The translations under genes and the position numbers were made by a program. 64,000 nt of DNA from Spirodela intermedia (taxonomy: Eukaryota > Streptophyta > Magnoliopsida > Alismatales > Araceae): NCBI GenBank assembly GCA_902729315.2, contig LR746264.1, forward strand, positions 2,911,878 to 2,975,877, given 5' to 3'. Of the stretch, positions 1 to 12,636 are shown piece by piece (the first letter of the stretch is position 1; every line of letters begins with the position of its first letter). The notes beneath the pieces were generated by a model. That model was given only the letters and a program-made list of their open reading frames with translations, was not told the DNA's origin and did no database searches.

Positions 1-133
1 GGCTATGATCACGCGTTATTTTGGAGAATTTGATGGCAGTGGGCATCTCTATCTATCTCATTCATGGGGTTGACATCAACGTCCACGAGGCTTCATCTGA
101 CCACGAATTTGAGAAGGAGAAGAAGAGGAAACT

Positions 134-145
134 AGAGAGAGAGAG

Positions 146-181
<36 letters not shown>
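134..181. repeat. (AG)n microsatellite
   Basis: A nearly perfect AG dinucleotide run of about 24 units with a single C interruption near 148. It is the first of many GA/CT tracts in the window. Confidence 0.95.
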
Positions 182-183
<2 letters not shown>

Positions 184-3100
184 CCTTTGAGCGACGGTGA
201 GGGATTCACCTTGTTCTCCTTCACGTTGGCGAAGGCAATCTATTAAAAGAAGCGTCGGAGAACGACATCTAAGAAGCTTCATATCCTTCGGACTTTGTCG
301 TTCGGACTGTTGATTATAAATCACGCGTGTTGATTATAAATTCCCTCTCTCTCTCGTTGATTACTGCAAGTGGTCACCATTATTCAAAACCTCTCCGTCG
401 TCTTGCCCTCATCTATTGTCCTAGGCACACTGTCTTAGCGATTGATTCCCAAAGTTTGGTCTGCAAATCAGAAGGGACAGCTTTGCATGTAGCCCGTAAG
501 AGACCCGAAATATCTGCGGGTAGAAACAAGGGTTTCTTTGTCGAGGCCCAGCAGCCGTCGAGGGAATCCCAGAGGATTCGGGGCAGCACCGGAGGATGAA
601 GTGCTAGAGTATTCCCACGTAGAGCTGGAGAAGCAAGCTGATCGTATCGAATGACCAGTCTTTCATAGTAAAGGAGCATCGATCCTTGTTAACCTCTGGA
701 TAGACTGATGGGAGGACCGGTAGACTTAGTCGTAAACAAGAATGGGACTCATCAGAAACGTCCGTGCCGACGGGAGGCCCAATGGTCGGATCATCTGGCT
801 TTGCGTTTATTGAAGTCGGTGGGCATAGGGAAAGTTTAGCGTCTCTCCTAGAGGGAGATATCGGAAGTTACTTGGACGCATTAGGGAATAGATCCACGCC
901 CGGGGGTAGGGGGTGGTTTCCCCCGAATAGTCCTTTCTCTCCTGCCATGGACCCACTCCCTTCAGTTGACCGAAGCCCAGAGAAATAATTGAAGCCTCTT
1001 GGCTTCCTCCATCCCCTCGTGTGCAGCTTCATGGGCTGGGGCGGGGGGGTGGGAGGCGGCGCGACATAACCTTGGAGCAAGCGAAGGGGCCGTTCCTTCT
1101 TCAAAGTACGATGGCCTCCTGCAACCCCTTTTGTCAGGCTATCTTGTTCCTCTCATGTCTTCTTGACGAGGGCCATGTTATCCACCTCCCCTCGCACAGA
1201 CACACACACGGGCACCTCCTTGATGATGAGGAGAATTATTAGTACTGTACAAGTGGAGGGGAAGAGGCGGCCAAGGTGGTCCCAGCGCCTTCAGAGGGAG
1301 ACCTGCGAATCTAACGGGAGAAGGGGAGAAACCTTTTCTTCGTCCCGGGGATGACCGGGGGAAGGGAGGGGAGGGGTGGGTTGGTTGTCCTCCGCCCGTC
1401 TCTATCTTCCTCCATTTAAATTATTTGCAGCCACCAAGAGATAAGGTCCCCAGGGTAGGTACCCGTTTGGATGGCGGATGGCACCGAGAGGGCGTTATTG
1501 ATTTCATATGGAGGATCGGGTGTCCCTGAATTTTCCCTTTGCCGCATTTCAAAGCGACGGGGTAGCTCGGAACGGAGTTGGCACCGCGAGAGTGACGGCA
1601 TCGGCGGGCGGACGTACCCAAGAGAAGGGGGGGTCCCTCCTCTTGGATTCCCCCGGCCTCGCGGCGGCCGTCCTTTTCAGTCCGCTAGCCCTACGCACAC
1701 ACACGCGGAAGGCGCTATTGGACGACTGGATTGGTCCCGAAAATGATGGTGCATTCGAGGCCCTACATGATTTTTCTAGGTCACAGTGGGACAGCTCAAC
1801 CAAAATGGAAGGCATGATGACCCGTGTCACTACGAGGCGCCGGCCATTGTTGGAGATGCCTCATCGCGGCGTGCATGCCTCTAGAATTGACTAGAGAATG
1901 AAGACGAGCTGCAGATGAAAGATCTGAGTCGTCCTTGGGCAATTCCGACGATGAGAAATAACTTGGGGTCTGGTCCTGGGAAAATTCCACCCCCAGGTAA
2001 GGACTATACCATCCTATCCCGTGGTAAAGACAATGGGAAAGGCGACCAAAACCCACTGTAATACTCGCCACCGACGGTCCGTATACATAGACGGCTTCAA
2101 CCCACAGGCCGATTGATTCCCTTCTTGAGCATGCCTAAAAGTGGAATATAATGTGATATAATAATGAAATTTCCTAGATGTGGCCTCCACATACCGAAAT
2201 CAAAAACAGTCCAATGCCGATCCTCTCCCCCCACCCTTTCTTAGAGACCATTATCTCGACATTGGAGGAGGGGCGGCGGCCCCTATGCCCTCAAAGCGAC
2301 GCCAGACAGAAATAAAATATGTGCGCAGAACGATGAGCAGCAATTAATATTACAGGAACATTTTATTGAATAAGCGCCGGCCTTTCCTCTTGTTCCGACA
2401 TGACAAAGCGCTCGCCCACGGCGATTCCAGACACTTACACCACAAAACTTTGCACACGTGCGTGTCGAGACCCAACTCCGACGTCAGCTTTCCAGTGGTT
2501 GGGGGCGGGGGGGATCGGAGTTGGTACCACCGGGCCCCCTCCTCGCTCTTTAAGACATGGACACTTGAATAGTGGACGATGACTTCGGACGGCGACCTTT
2601 CTCTCACACGTGTACGTACTCTAAGATTGAGTACGTATCTCGCCTGTTGTTCTCTGCCCCGGTACAGCATGGTCCCCTCTCAGAATCCTGGAGTTGTCTC
2701 CTCACAGTCGAAGATAACCGAAATATAGATGATCTCGAGAGCGGGAGGGAACGGGGGCGAGGGCCGATCATGTCTTCCGATCGACCCCCAGAAGAATTGG
2801 GGAGGGATTCTCTCCCTGGACCTCCTCTCCGATGTCTTCTGCCGGGATCTTCGATGGCGGCGGAGAAGAGTAGGAGCGGTCGTCCCGATTTAATACACAG
2901 GCGGCAGGCTTTTATCCCGTCTCAGGTGACGGTGGAGGGGGGTTTTCCCCGTTGGTCTGTCGGTGGGGAGCCCGAAAGGAGGAAAAGCAAGATCTTTCAG
3001 GGTCCCCTTGCGTAAGAAATCGCAACAAAGTTGTCAATCTTGATGAGATAACGTGGAGAGACAGCATATCGTTTCCTCGAATTAACGTCCAGAAGAGGGC

Positions 3101-4686
3101 ACATCAAGCCGAGATCAGTCGCCCACTGAATCGAGCTCGGTTCTGTCATCGACACGCTGCAGCTACAGCCGTTGAAGTAGTCCAACGTCGTCTGAGGAAT
3201 CTTGACGACCAAAAGAGTACATACTCAGCGGAGGCAAATCCCCCTCAATCCGGTGATTTCATTCAATTTCGATGCGAGCTGCATCAGATATGGTAACCTT
3301 TGCCTGTAAATGGATGGATATACCCAACACAGTGAATTATCGCACGAGACGACAACCTGGCGTTGATCGGGCTCAATGGAGACACCGCAGCCATCGGGCG
3401 GAGATTCCACGGGAGGGTGCCGACAATAGGAGTTCCTCGGGATGAGACACGTTCCCAGCAGTGCTGCATGGAGCGCCACCACCGTCGGAACGGGGGCTCC
3501 GCCCTATGATAGCGGCGGCGTCAGCGTCCACGTCGTCGAGACACGTGGGATCCGGTGGTGAAAATCCACGTCGCTGCGGACGTCGACGTGTTCGTCCTCG
3601 TTTGCCCCTCCGCGTAGGAGTGCCTCTCCGAGTGGAGGTCGTCTTTCATTTTCTTCCCTTTTTTGGGTAGAGGAAGGGAAGTGTTGACAGGGACTCCCCC
3701 GCCTCGAGAGATCCATCCTCTCCCCGAAAGGGCCGTCCTACCGGCTTGGTCAACTCGTGATAATCGGGGGAGGATCTTGGTAGGGTGGGGAGGGGTTGGG
3801 GGGTGGAGGAGGACTGGCCTTGTTGGTCCCCTTCCTTCCCCAACCAGCTGCTGCCACTGCGGCTGGCCTTCGATCCGCTAGCTCAGCGTGGTCGAATGGA
3901 GTGGCTGAGGATTTGGGGGAAGGGGGGGAGGGGCAGGGAGGGGCAGGAAGGGAGGGAGGGATGTCCCTGTATCTCTCCTTGTCCTCTACAGAGCTACCTT
4001 CGGCAGTATCCCACGGAACCCGCGGGGAATTAAGTCCTGAAAGCAACCCAGGCAAGGGAAAACGCAAGGATTTTGGCGAGCTCCTCCGCTCTCTCTCTGT
4101 TGCTCTCTGGCTCTCTTGGATATCCTTCCCATTGACCTAAGAGGTCCAAGAGGGGTGCAGTTCCGACGACCTGAGGCCCGCTCGGGCGCATGGTGTCGAG
4201 GGCTCTCATGGAGCTCACGGGCCACCGCTGCAGAGACGGTGCAGGTTGAACGTTGGGGTGGAGAAACGCTGGCCGCGCGCTAGCTCCCAGCAGCTTGCAA
4301 ATGGAATAATCCGACGAACAATGACCGACGAGGAAGACGACGACGATCGCTGTACCTTTTGAATAATGATAAATTCCAGATTTTATTATTCTCTTCATCG
4401 TCTCCGTTTTATCTTGTCTTATGCGGATAATCATGCGCCCATGCATGAATTCAAAAGCTCCAGAGTGAATATTTTCCCTTAAAATGAGTAACTGTCGCAT
4501 TAATCTCCACCCAAGTGAATAATATTATACGGTTTCTCCCCGAAAAATGGTCATCTCGTCAAACCATCCATCCTCGCTCCTCTGGAAACGATGGGCAGTG
4601 GAAAAATAATGAACAGTTGACCAATCTCTTGGTCCTTTCTTTCTTCCTATTTCAAGTTCCTGACGATTATACATTTATATATAAAA

Positions 4687-4721
4687 AGAGAGAGGTAGAG
4701 AGAGAGAGAGAGAGAGAGAGA
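4687..4721. repeat. (GA)n microsatellite
   Basis: A GA run with one GGT interruption near 4695 and about 12 uninterrupted units at 4697-4721. Confidence 0.9.
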
Positions 4722-5979
4722 CGCATGCTTTGTCCGGAAGGTATTTAAGGTATTCGGAAGGCATAAACTCAGCTTTCTCCGTCGATGCGCTTTGCCAGCT
4801 TGCGGATAGTTTGACATTTATTTACTCAAGTACCCTTCAAGGTTCAGAGGACAAGACGCATAAGTGGAGGGTATTAGAGACATCTTACCCGAGAAAGGCG
4901 CTGGCATTAGGGCAGCTCGCTGACGTAGGTGATAGTCAAAGCCGTGAGATTCTTGGACTATGCGGGCCCCACCGCGCCCACATGGGCTGGCGCCAACGTG
5001 GGTCCCGATTGAGCCCTCTTCAGAGCAATGGCGATGAGGGAGCGCGGGAACCCCATATGTGGGCCCCACCAGAGAAAACGGGGCCATTGGCCGGGGGGGG
5101 GGGACCGTTCAGGAACGGGCAGCGAGGGTTGGCAGAATCGTACCGTCCATCCATGGGAGGAGACTATTGGCGACGATCCAACGGCGAGGGGGGAGAATCG
5201 GAGTTTAAAATTCCAGCCTCCCAAACGGGGAGGGGGGGGGGGTGGGCGTCCGCGCCCCCGTCCCGTTCTGTCCGGGATTCGGTGTGAGTCGCCCGATTTT
5301 AAAATCCGGCGGGCCGGATTATTCTACGAGCATCGGCTCGCGGCCCGAGCCGGTCGGCTCGAGGACAGCTAATCTCGGCTTGTCATCTACATAGAAAATA
5401 CAAGGGATTGGGGGAATATACTTTTTAAAACAATCTGTATATACTTTTAAAGGCGTTTGCGGGGTTCCTTTTGGATTCTGGCGGGCCCTCCGCTGGAAAA
5501 TTTTAAACTAGGAAAGAAAAAGTCCTAATAGAGGCACCGCAAAATCGCCCCATTATTCGGTTCTTCATTAATATCTATATATCTCTCTGATGGAGGAAAT
5601 TGAGGGTCCGATTCCTGATCGTGCAGCTCTGAAAACTCCTCCCAATCATCATCGTTTTAATTTAATTCAATTTAATTTGGGGAGGCAGTTTGGAGATATA
5701 GCCGCATTTATTTGGCGAATTAGATTAGGGAGAGGGTCTCATCTCATCTGATCCGATGAGATCCGATATTTTTGTCCCTGATTGCCGCGTGTGGTCAGGT
5801 TGGTCAAGCCGGAGAGAGAGAGAAGGCCGTGTTGTTCGTGGGTCTGGCCGCTGCAGCGAATCAGATAGATCAAGCGAGTGAGGGAGAGGTGCTGATGTTC
5901 CGGATCTGGTTGTCCTTCGTGGGTCTGATCCATTCAGGGGACTGGAACTGGAACTGGAACTGAACGGGTTTAAAGAGAG

Positions 5980-6087
5980 CAAGAGAGAGAGAGAGAGAGA
6001 GAGTAATCTAATCTTCATGGGTCTTATCTCTCTTCCATGCAGGAAATTCAATGTGTTTAGTGAGCGAGAGAGAGAGAGAGAGAGAGG
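5980..6087. repeat. Two (GA)n tracts upstream of the MYB gene
   Basis: Two GA runs, at about 5980-6003 and 6065-6087, lie 550-650 bases before the MYB start codon on its sense strand. Their position fits a promoter or 5' leader. GA repeats are known binding sites of plant BBR/BPC GAGA-factors, but whether they act here is inference. Confidence 0.9.
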
Positions 6088-6635
6088 GAAGTGTCTGTGT
6101 TTGTTTTTTAAAGGGAGTAAATCTTCTCCTGAAAGGAGATAAAAGTCCCATATTGGGGAATGAAGGGAGAATGGGGGAAGAAAACGGGGAGGTGTGGAGG
6201 CCCACTGGCGGTGGAGTGGACCGGCGATTTTGAGAAACGTGATGAAACTGCCGCCCCTGGACTCGCTCCACCTCCCACCCTCCCCTCATTCGGACAAAGA
6301 AACAGGGAGTAGAGGAACGCAGAGAGGGAGAGGAACCCGCAGAAGAAATAGAGGAAGCGATAGGGGGGGAGAAGGCGAGGAGGAAGAGAAGAAGAAAAGA
6401 GAGCCCTTTTCAGCCCCCAATCAACACCCACTTGATCGTGACCTCTCTGTCTCTCTCTCTCTCCAGCCTACTTATTTTCTCACAGACCCCTCCCCTCTCT
6501 TCCCTACCCATCTCTTTCTTACATATTCCCCACTGGCTATAGCAGGGCCGCCCGCTCTCAGACCCACCCATTTCCACCGACGGCAGAGTTCTGCGGGCGG
6601 GGCGGCGCCGGCATTGCGCCTTGCTCTCGCCGAGC

Positions 6636-6992
6636 ATGGGGAGGCACTCCTGTTGCTACAAGCAGAAGCTGAGGAAGGGACTCTGGTCGCCGGAGGAGGA
6701 CGACAAGCTCCTCCGGCACATCACAAAGTACGGCCATGGCTGCTGGAGCTCCGTCCCCAAGCTCGCAGGTCAGCTTCCCCATTGCACCGCCGCCTGGTAA
6801 TTCCGCTGGCGGAGGAGAGAGCTCATGAGGTCGTCCCTCTTCCTGCAGGTCTCCAGAGATGCGGGAAGAGCTGCAGGCTGCGGTGGATAAACTACCTGAG
6901 GCCTGATCTCAAGAGAGGTGCATTCTCCCAGCAGGAGGAGAACCGCATCATAGAGCTCCATGCCGTCCTCGGCAACAGGTATAATTCTCCTC

Positions 6993-7040
<48 letters not shown>

Positions 7041-8134
7041 TCTCTCTCTCTCCCTCCCTCCTTCCTTCCCCCTCCCGCCGTTGGGCTCAACCAGAGTTTC
7101 CTGGTTTCGTGGGTTCGGCCAGGTGGTCTCAGATTGCGGCACAGTTACCCGGGAGGACGGATAACGAAATCAAGAACCTGTGGAACTCCTGCATCAAGAA
7201 GAAGCTGAAGCAGAGGGGCATAGACCCCAATACCCACAAGCCGCTGGCAGAGGCCAACGCCGGAGGGAAGGTCCCCGCCGACAGTGGCAACACGGCGTCC
7301 GGCGACTCCTGCAACGTCGCTGGCCGGACCACCTCGGCCTCGGGGAATTCGAACCCCTCGGAGCGGGCGGCGCTCGTAGCGCCACCCGAGAGGCCACCGG
7401 CTGACACCGGCGGCGCCGCCATGACCTCTGCGAGGAGCTCCGCCAAGAGCTTATTTCTGGACGAAAACGTCCCCCCTTCTGGCTTCCGCCTGTCGGGCTC
7501 GGTGGGGTACTTCCCTCTGCAGCAATTCAGCTACATCTCCGAGTCCTGCGGCGGCGAGACAGCCGCCGGTGGGTTGTCGGTGGCTACCAACCCCCTCCTC
7601 TGGTTGACCCAGAAGAACACGAGGCCATTCGACGTCACCCCACAGATCAATTTCAGCTCTGTCTCCAACGTCATCCCCTCCTCCTTCTCCGAGGCGATGA
7701 GCCTCAGGTCTTCCATCAGTCTCCCTCCTGATCACGCCCCACAGGGGTTCCTCGGCACCGCCGGACCCCACTTTTGGGACGGCGGCGCCTCCAGCAACAG
7801 CAGCGGAAGCAGCAGCTCCCTCTTCGATGGCGGCAGCGGCGGCTTGTTCCGTCTGCCGGACCTGGCTCCCGACAGGGAGGTGATGATGCAAGTCGAACCA
7901 GAGCCGGAGGACCTCAAGTGGTCCGATTTCCTCCAGGGGGGTCTGCCCATGTCGGCGGCGGTCCAGGACCAGAACCACCACGACATGTACAGTGACCTGA
8001 AGGTAGAGAGCCAGTTCGGAATCGGCGGTCTCAGTTCTTGGCATCAAAGTCAGCAGCAGCAGCATCTCCTGCAGTCTTCGGAGGTTTATGATAAGGATTT
8101 CCAGAGAATATCCACTGCTTTCGGACATATTTAG
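6636..8134 (+). CDS. R2R3-MYB transcription factor, MYB61/MYB86 clade
   Basis: A nuclear DNA-binding protein of 424 residues. Exons are 6636-6768, 6849-6978 and 7123-8134; the 133- and 130-nt first two exons and the intron phases are the classic R2R3-MYB layout. The start is the ATG opening [20 protein letters not shown], the N-terminus typical of the MYB61/MYB86/MYB50/MYB55 group (subgroup 13). R2 covers about residues 14-61, with the spaced tryptophans W17 and W57 visible. R3 covers about 67-115, with F70 in place of the first tryptophan (normal for R3), then W89 and W108. The R3 bHLH-interaction signature is absent, because the Asp-Leu and Arg positions read N and E. The tail is Ser/Gly-rich and ends with an acidic DLKWSDFLQ patch at about 333-350 and a short Gln run, a likely activation region. 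Family members regulate secondary wall, lignin and carbon-allocation genes through AC-type elements; the exact orthologue is unresolved. Confidence 0.96.
6979..7122 (+). other. MYB intron 2, in-frame and stop-free, with a (CT)n tract
   Basis: The intron is 144 nt with a GT donor after codon 88 (first two bases of Arg) and an AG acceptor at 7121-7122. About 56 nt of it (6996-7052) is a CT microsatellite. Because its length is a multiple of three and the reading frame stays open, retention would insert 48 residues, mostly Ser-Leu repeats, inside R3 between helices 1 and 2. The (CT)n also forms an unusually long pyrimidine tract before the acceptor. Confidence 0.93.
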
Positions 8135-8821
8135 CAGGGAGAAGTAAACATAGTGGCAATCTGGGAGAGAACCACACAGGAGAGAGAGAGAGAGAGAGAA
8201 AGAGGGAGAGAGAAATCCTTCCAACCCAGAAAATCTCGAATAAAGAAGGAAGGGACTCCGCAGAAAATTTTACAGGTGTTACCTCGTATATTTTCTTTTT
8301 CTTTTTCTTCTTTTCCCCGCCTCCTCCTCCCTCCCCCCTTCCTTGATGTACATAAATCGGGCCGATGGTGGTACGGAAAGAGAACAATCTCAGAACAACC
8401 TCAGTCAATCCGATGTAGATGGATTTCGGATGTCTCTGAATCAATACATAAGCTTGTTCCACTGATCTCTCCCTCTATCTCTATCTACTCTGTTTCATGA
8501 AATCTCTGATCTTGATTCTTCCGGGGGCTCTTTCACTTTCTGGTCTTTTCCAGCGGGGAATCCAATGGCTCACCGCCACGATCGCCGGCTTCCGAGACCC
8601 GGTAAGAAAGTTACGAGTTTTTCTTCTCCAGTCAATGTCTCCGGGAGATCCTTTCGTCGACAGGGTAAACGTCAAAAATTCCTCGAATTCGTCTACTGTT
8701 TCCTGCTTCTCCCGCCCACCAAACTACCTTCTTCCCTACCTTGGAGTTCTGAAGGTCCAGAGTTCTCCCTCCTGCGATCCCTGAGTATAACTATCCGTAG
8801 CATATGATACAGAAGCAAAAA

Positions 8822-8859
<38 letters not shown>
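8822..8859. repeat. Compound (GT)n(GA)n microsatellite
   Basis: About eight GT units pass directly into about eleven GA units. Confidence 0.95.
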
Positions 8860-8860
<1 letters not shown>

Positions 8861-9745
8861 AGAATATGATCAAACTCACGTTAACCCAGATTTTTATTAG
8901 GTTGGGTTCCGTAAAGTTTATAGTTTCAACTAAATGATAATCAGAATAGGTGAATCGTTCGTTTGAATCTATCAAAAAGAATAGAGCAGTCTGACCCGAG
9001 TAGGAAAATATACTACAGGCGGACTCGGCACTCCAACGTTCGGCTGCCTCGACGGAGCCACAGTCCCACAAATACAGGTCTCTCTCCTTCTTCCAATGAG
9101 AGTTAGTCGATCTGAGGGTTTCCAGGGCGAACACCGTGCTCTGGTGAGCTGTTTTGTGCTTCCCTCCCGCCTCGCCGTGGCGAAGGGCTTCTCCTCGATG
9201 GTGTTCAGGCTTCGGAGGAGAGGAGAGAGAAGACGAGGGGGAAGGAGGGAGAAGGCATTTAAAGGCCTGGGGTGGGGGACCGAGACGATAAGGGTTATTC
9301 TTCTACTACTGTCACTGCTGTGGAGGACCATGAGATCAAATGCCTCGCAGTCGAACTGCCATCGGAAGAGGACATAACAAGGGCAATTTATGGTCCATTC
9401 AACCTCGGAGTTCCTTCACGGGTTCATTCTCTCTCTCTCTGCATTAGGAATTCACGAGGAGAGGGGAGGAGAAGCTGATGATGAGACGACGAAGTCCGGC
9501 GATGGCGACGGGAGGGGAGACTCGACATGAAGGGATATAGGTTCAATGTGCAGGGCTGGGGACAAGTTTTTCAATGGCGGCGGGAAAGAGGAGAAGAAGG
9601 GGGAGGGGATGGAGGAGACCGGACTCTCATTCTTCCGTCCACGTGAGCTGCATTATTGGGTTCTTCATACCTCGTCCTCTGGCAGGCATTATGAGCATAA
9701 ATAAGAAGACGGCCGCACACAACGAAGTCCCCGGTAAATAAGTAT

Positions 9746-9748
<3 letters not shown>

Positions 9749-9793
<45 letters not shown>

Positions 9794-9808
9794 ATATATA
9801 TATATATC
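9749..9808. repeat. Compound (CT)n(AT)n microsatellite
   Basis: About 21 CT units are followed immediately by a GATATATA-type run to 9808. Confidence 0.95.
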
Positions 9809-10205
9809 AAACTATAAATCTCTGTATACATGTGTATATATTAGAGCGTAGTACGCTCAATGATGCCGCCATTTGATGAAGAAGCTCTAGATTGATAACA
9901 TACGATGGCTGGATCTAGTTGATCTTCACTCGACGTAAAACTCTCAGAATTGAGCAATGATGGGCGTGGGGACGCTTCAGCTTGCCCCCCACATGGGATG
10001 ATGGGATTTGAGCTCGTGCCCCTCCCTGTGAATGACCCACAGAACCATATCTGGCAATGATGGGGTGCTTCTTCATATGACCCCCCCCCCCCCCTCTGTC
10101 TACCTGGTACTTCCCCCCACCGAACTTATCATCTTGCAGTGTGGTGGGCCGGATTCATCAGCGAGGTATAAAATATATATAGGTCATATGTTCGTCGTCC
10201 GATGG

Positions 10206-10258
10206 GGAGAGAGAGAGAGAGGGAGGGAGAGACAGAGAGACAGAGAGACAGAGAGAGC
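10206..10258. repeat. Imperfect (GA)n with GACAGA units
   Basis: A GA run grading into three GACAGAGA-type units, a degenerate microsatellite. Confidence 0.9.
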
Positions 10259-11286
10259 AATGAAACAGGAAACGGTGAATCTGGAATAAACTGTGGGGAT
10301 CTCAGCTTGCCCCCTACATCACTCTCCCCGGCATTTTTGCGACCGCTTCTCCCTCCTGTTGCTTAAGAAGTCGTCCTTACAAAGAAAACGAGGAGACCAA
10401 GGTTTAAAAAGATTTGAGACCAAGGGGGGTACTTAAGTCAGCCATAAATACCAAATATCGAGGGTGAAATTGATCGATCTCATCTCTTAACAGAGAAAAG
10501 GCCTTGACATTCTTAAGATGACCTTTAGTCTCAATTATCATTGCGTAGCCCGGATCCCATCTAGATAAGGAGAAGAGCCAGGAAATGGGCTCCGGAGCAG
10601 CCGCCAATAATTCTCCTATTAAACATAGAGAGGGAGAGAGAGAGAGAGAGCACCCATGCATGAGTTCGACAAGTGGCAATATGAGACAGGCTCAGGAAAG
10701 TCCGGAGCCAGCCCAGACACCGGGCCGGGTCTATTTCCTTGTTGGACTTAATTATGAGGTAAAAGTCAGAAAAAAAAATCGCCGGAGTTTTGGACCTACC
10801 CGGCGTGTAAACATCTGAAAACCATTTGTCCCCATCTTTTTCAACACCGGGCCTTTTTTTGTTCGGATCCGCCTCATGGTAACTGATCTGTGTCACCTAA
10901 GACTAAAGAGAAGATTCCGCTTACTCGACGTCATTTCTCCTTTTGAGACAAGGGTAAGCTTTGAGGGTGTAGAGAGACATTTTAAGACGGGAGGAGGCCG
11001 TAAATGCTCTCTTTCTCTCTCGTCACTCCTCTCTCTCTCTCTCTCTATAACTCGTTTCGTCAAGCGGGTTGCCCATGCTCATTCTCCATCTTCGAAGATG
11101 ACAATAGTTCCTATCGAGTGCCATCTTGATGAGATCGTTCGACCCACCCAGCTAAGTTGATACGGTCCGTCAGCGTCTCTCTTGACCCATCCGATCATCC
11201 AGAGTCCCACGACAAATCCAACACTCTGCACGACCTTCCCTCCTTTGCCATTATCCATGACAGTGGGTTTTGGTTCCTCCTCTAGT

Positions 11287-11289
<3 letters not shown>

Positions 11290-11324
<35 letters not shown>
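11290..11324. repeat. (GA)n microsatellite
   Basis: About 17 perfect GA units. Confidence 0.95.
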
Positions 11325-11327
<3 letters not shown>

Positions 11328-11579
11328 CAGAAGTAGTGGCGGGTTCCTTGACTTGGTCGTCATATCGAGTCTCGCCTACGCGAGTGGGAACGCATGCAGA
11401 CAAGATCGCATCCGCCAGAGAACGACGACCTGACAGAGGAGATGGCCGTCCGTATTCGACCGAATATCGCAAACCGACTGTTGGGAGAATCGAGATGCTT
11501 GTAGAGACGGATAATCCAAACTATAGCCGAAGACAAGGGTCAACCTCATTTACTCCTCGAGCTGCCTCCCATATCAGAC

Positions 11580-11581
<2 letters not shown>

Positions 11582-11618
<37 letters not shown>
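11582..11618. repeat. (GA)n microsatellite
   Basis: About 18 perfect GA units. A short GATTCGAACC string follows, which on the minus strand looks like a Pol III B box but has no tRNA around it. Confidence 0.95.
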
Positions 11619-11624
<6 letters not shown>

Positions 11625-12636
11625 TTCGAACCTAACGAAAGAGGCAGAAGAGGCCGAAAGAAAGACAGAGCTGGTGCTCACCAGACAGAAGAAAAGCCCA
11701 AGCAGAATCAACACCCATGAGAAGACAAACTACGTAGGAAGGCCAGTAAGGCACGGTTCTTCTACTTCCAACTCCTCATCTCTTCCTTTTTATTCCTGTG
11801 CATGAGAATCCCCAGCGTCTTCCCCACCAGCCCCATCAATCCAAGGTGGCTGTGGTTCACATGTTGTCGCCGTTCACTGGGGTCAAGGAGGGAATAATGA
11901 AGGCTGGCCACCACCACCATGGCGAGGTTAACAAGCCCGAAGAGAGACGCATCAGTTCAGCTGAACATTGAAGGAAGACGTCGGCGTCACTCTTACTCTA
12001 CGTGAAGGAGAATTCAAGAGGCCCATCTTCAGAAAACCACAGGAAACCAAGGTTGAGACTGACCAATGTGCCTATAAGGCTGTCGACTCTATCATCCTCA
12101 TGCTTCTAAGGATATGTTTTCCCGCGGACCTACGCTTCGAGTTGCCGCAATAAATGTTTTAGTGAAGGTTTAGTGAATGGCCACGAGACTGCGAGAATGA
12201 AATAAGTAACGCTTGATAACCATGGAGGCGTAGGTGAGAGATGGTTGGCCACGTCCCATAGAATGGCCACTGACAGTAATTTCAAGCTTTGAATCAGATT
12301 TCCACGGGCTAATTGGAAGATCGAAGAGAAGAAAAACGACAATAATAACTAGACTAGTGCACGTGATGAGCAGAGATGGCAACAACAATAGTAATTGTCA
12401 CGAATAATTGAAAATGCGAGTTTATCTGAATCTTCTAAGATGGGCTATTTTAATATCAACTAACAAGAATTATGATGATATGAAGATGGAAATTGAAAAC
12501 ATGAGCTTATATGAATATTTGAATATGGGGCTATTCTAGCATTGGTGGCAACTCATGGTTGCATCCCTTTGCTACAACAAGCCATGTAAATATCAAAATC
12601 ATAAGGTTTCCTAGTTCTTATAAGTTCTAAGCCACT

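Larger units (their letters stand above)
1..6000. other. GC-rich intergenic region, no gene recognised
   Basis: No open frame here resembles a protein family I know, and the short frames on both strands overlap each other without a consistent coding pattern. The stretch holds GA/CT microsatellites (134-181, 4687-4721, 5980-6003), several G-runs (1357-1380, 3915-3960, 5227-5246) and short tandem hexamers of the ACTGGA type at about 5941-5962. It is much more GC-rich and CG-containing than the block after 12.2 kb. The last few hundred bases may belong to the promoter or leader of the MYB gene downstream. Confidence 0.6.
8135..12200. other. Intergenic region downstream of MYB, rich in simple repeats
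   Basis: No protein family is recognisable on either strand. The first about 300 bases are probably the MYB 3' UTR, with a GA tract at 8180-8213. Further simple repeats are (GT)n(GA)n at 8822-8859, (CT)n(AT)n at 9749-9808, a 14-C run at 10081-10094, GA-type tracts at 10206-10258, 10626-10650, 11290-11324 and 11582-11618, and a CT tract at 11029-11046. Composition is GC-rich and similar to 1-6 kb, ending abruptly near 12.2 kb. Confidence 0.6.

Noticed and set aside
2350-3296. Open frames of 100-147 codons in the left intergenic region
   Set aside because: They lie in GC-rich DNA where long chance frames are common; sequence is low in recognisable structure.
4030-4500. 156-codon minus-strand open frame
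   Set aside because: No similarity to known families, no conserved motif, overlaps other frames equally long; probably chance.
6194-8134. One 646-residue open frame across the MYB locus
   Set aside because: It runs through intron 1 in a different frame from exon 1 and through the in-frame intron 2. The R2R3-MYB start at 6636 with two introns gives the conserved protein; the long frame is an artefact.
7451-8224. 257-codon open frame antisense to MYB exon 3
   Set aside because: It mirrors the GC-rich coding strand and has no recognisable domain.
11600-11700. tRNA gene on the minus strand suggested by GGTTCGAATCTC
   Set aside because: There is no A box at the right distance and no cloverleaf pairing.
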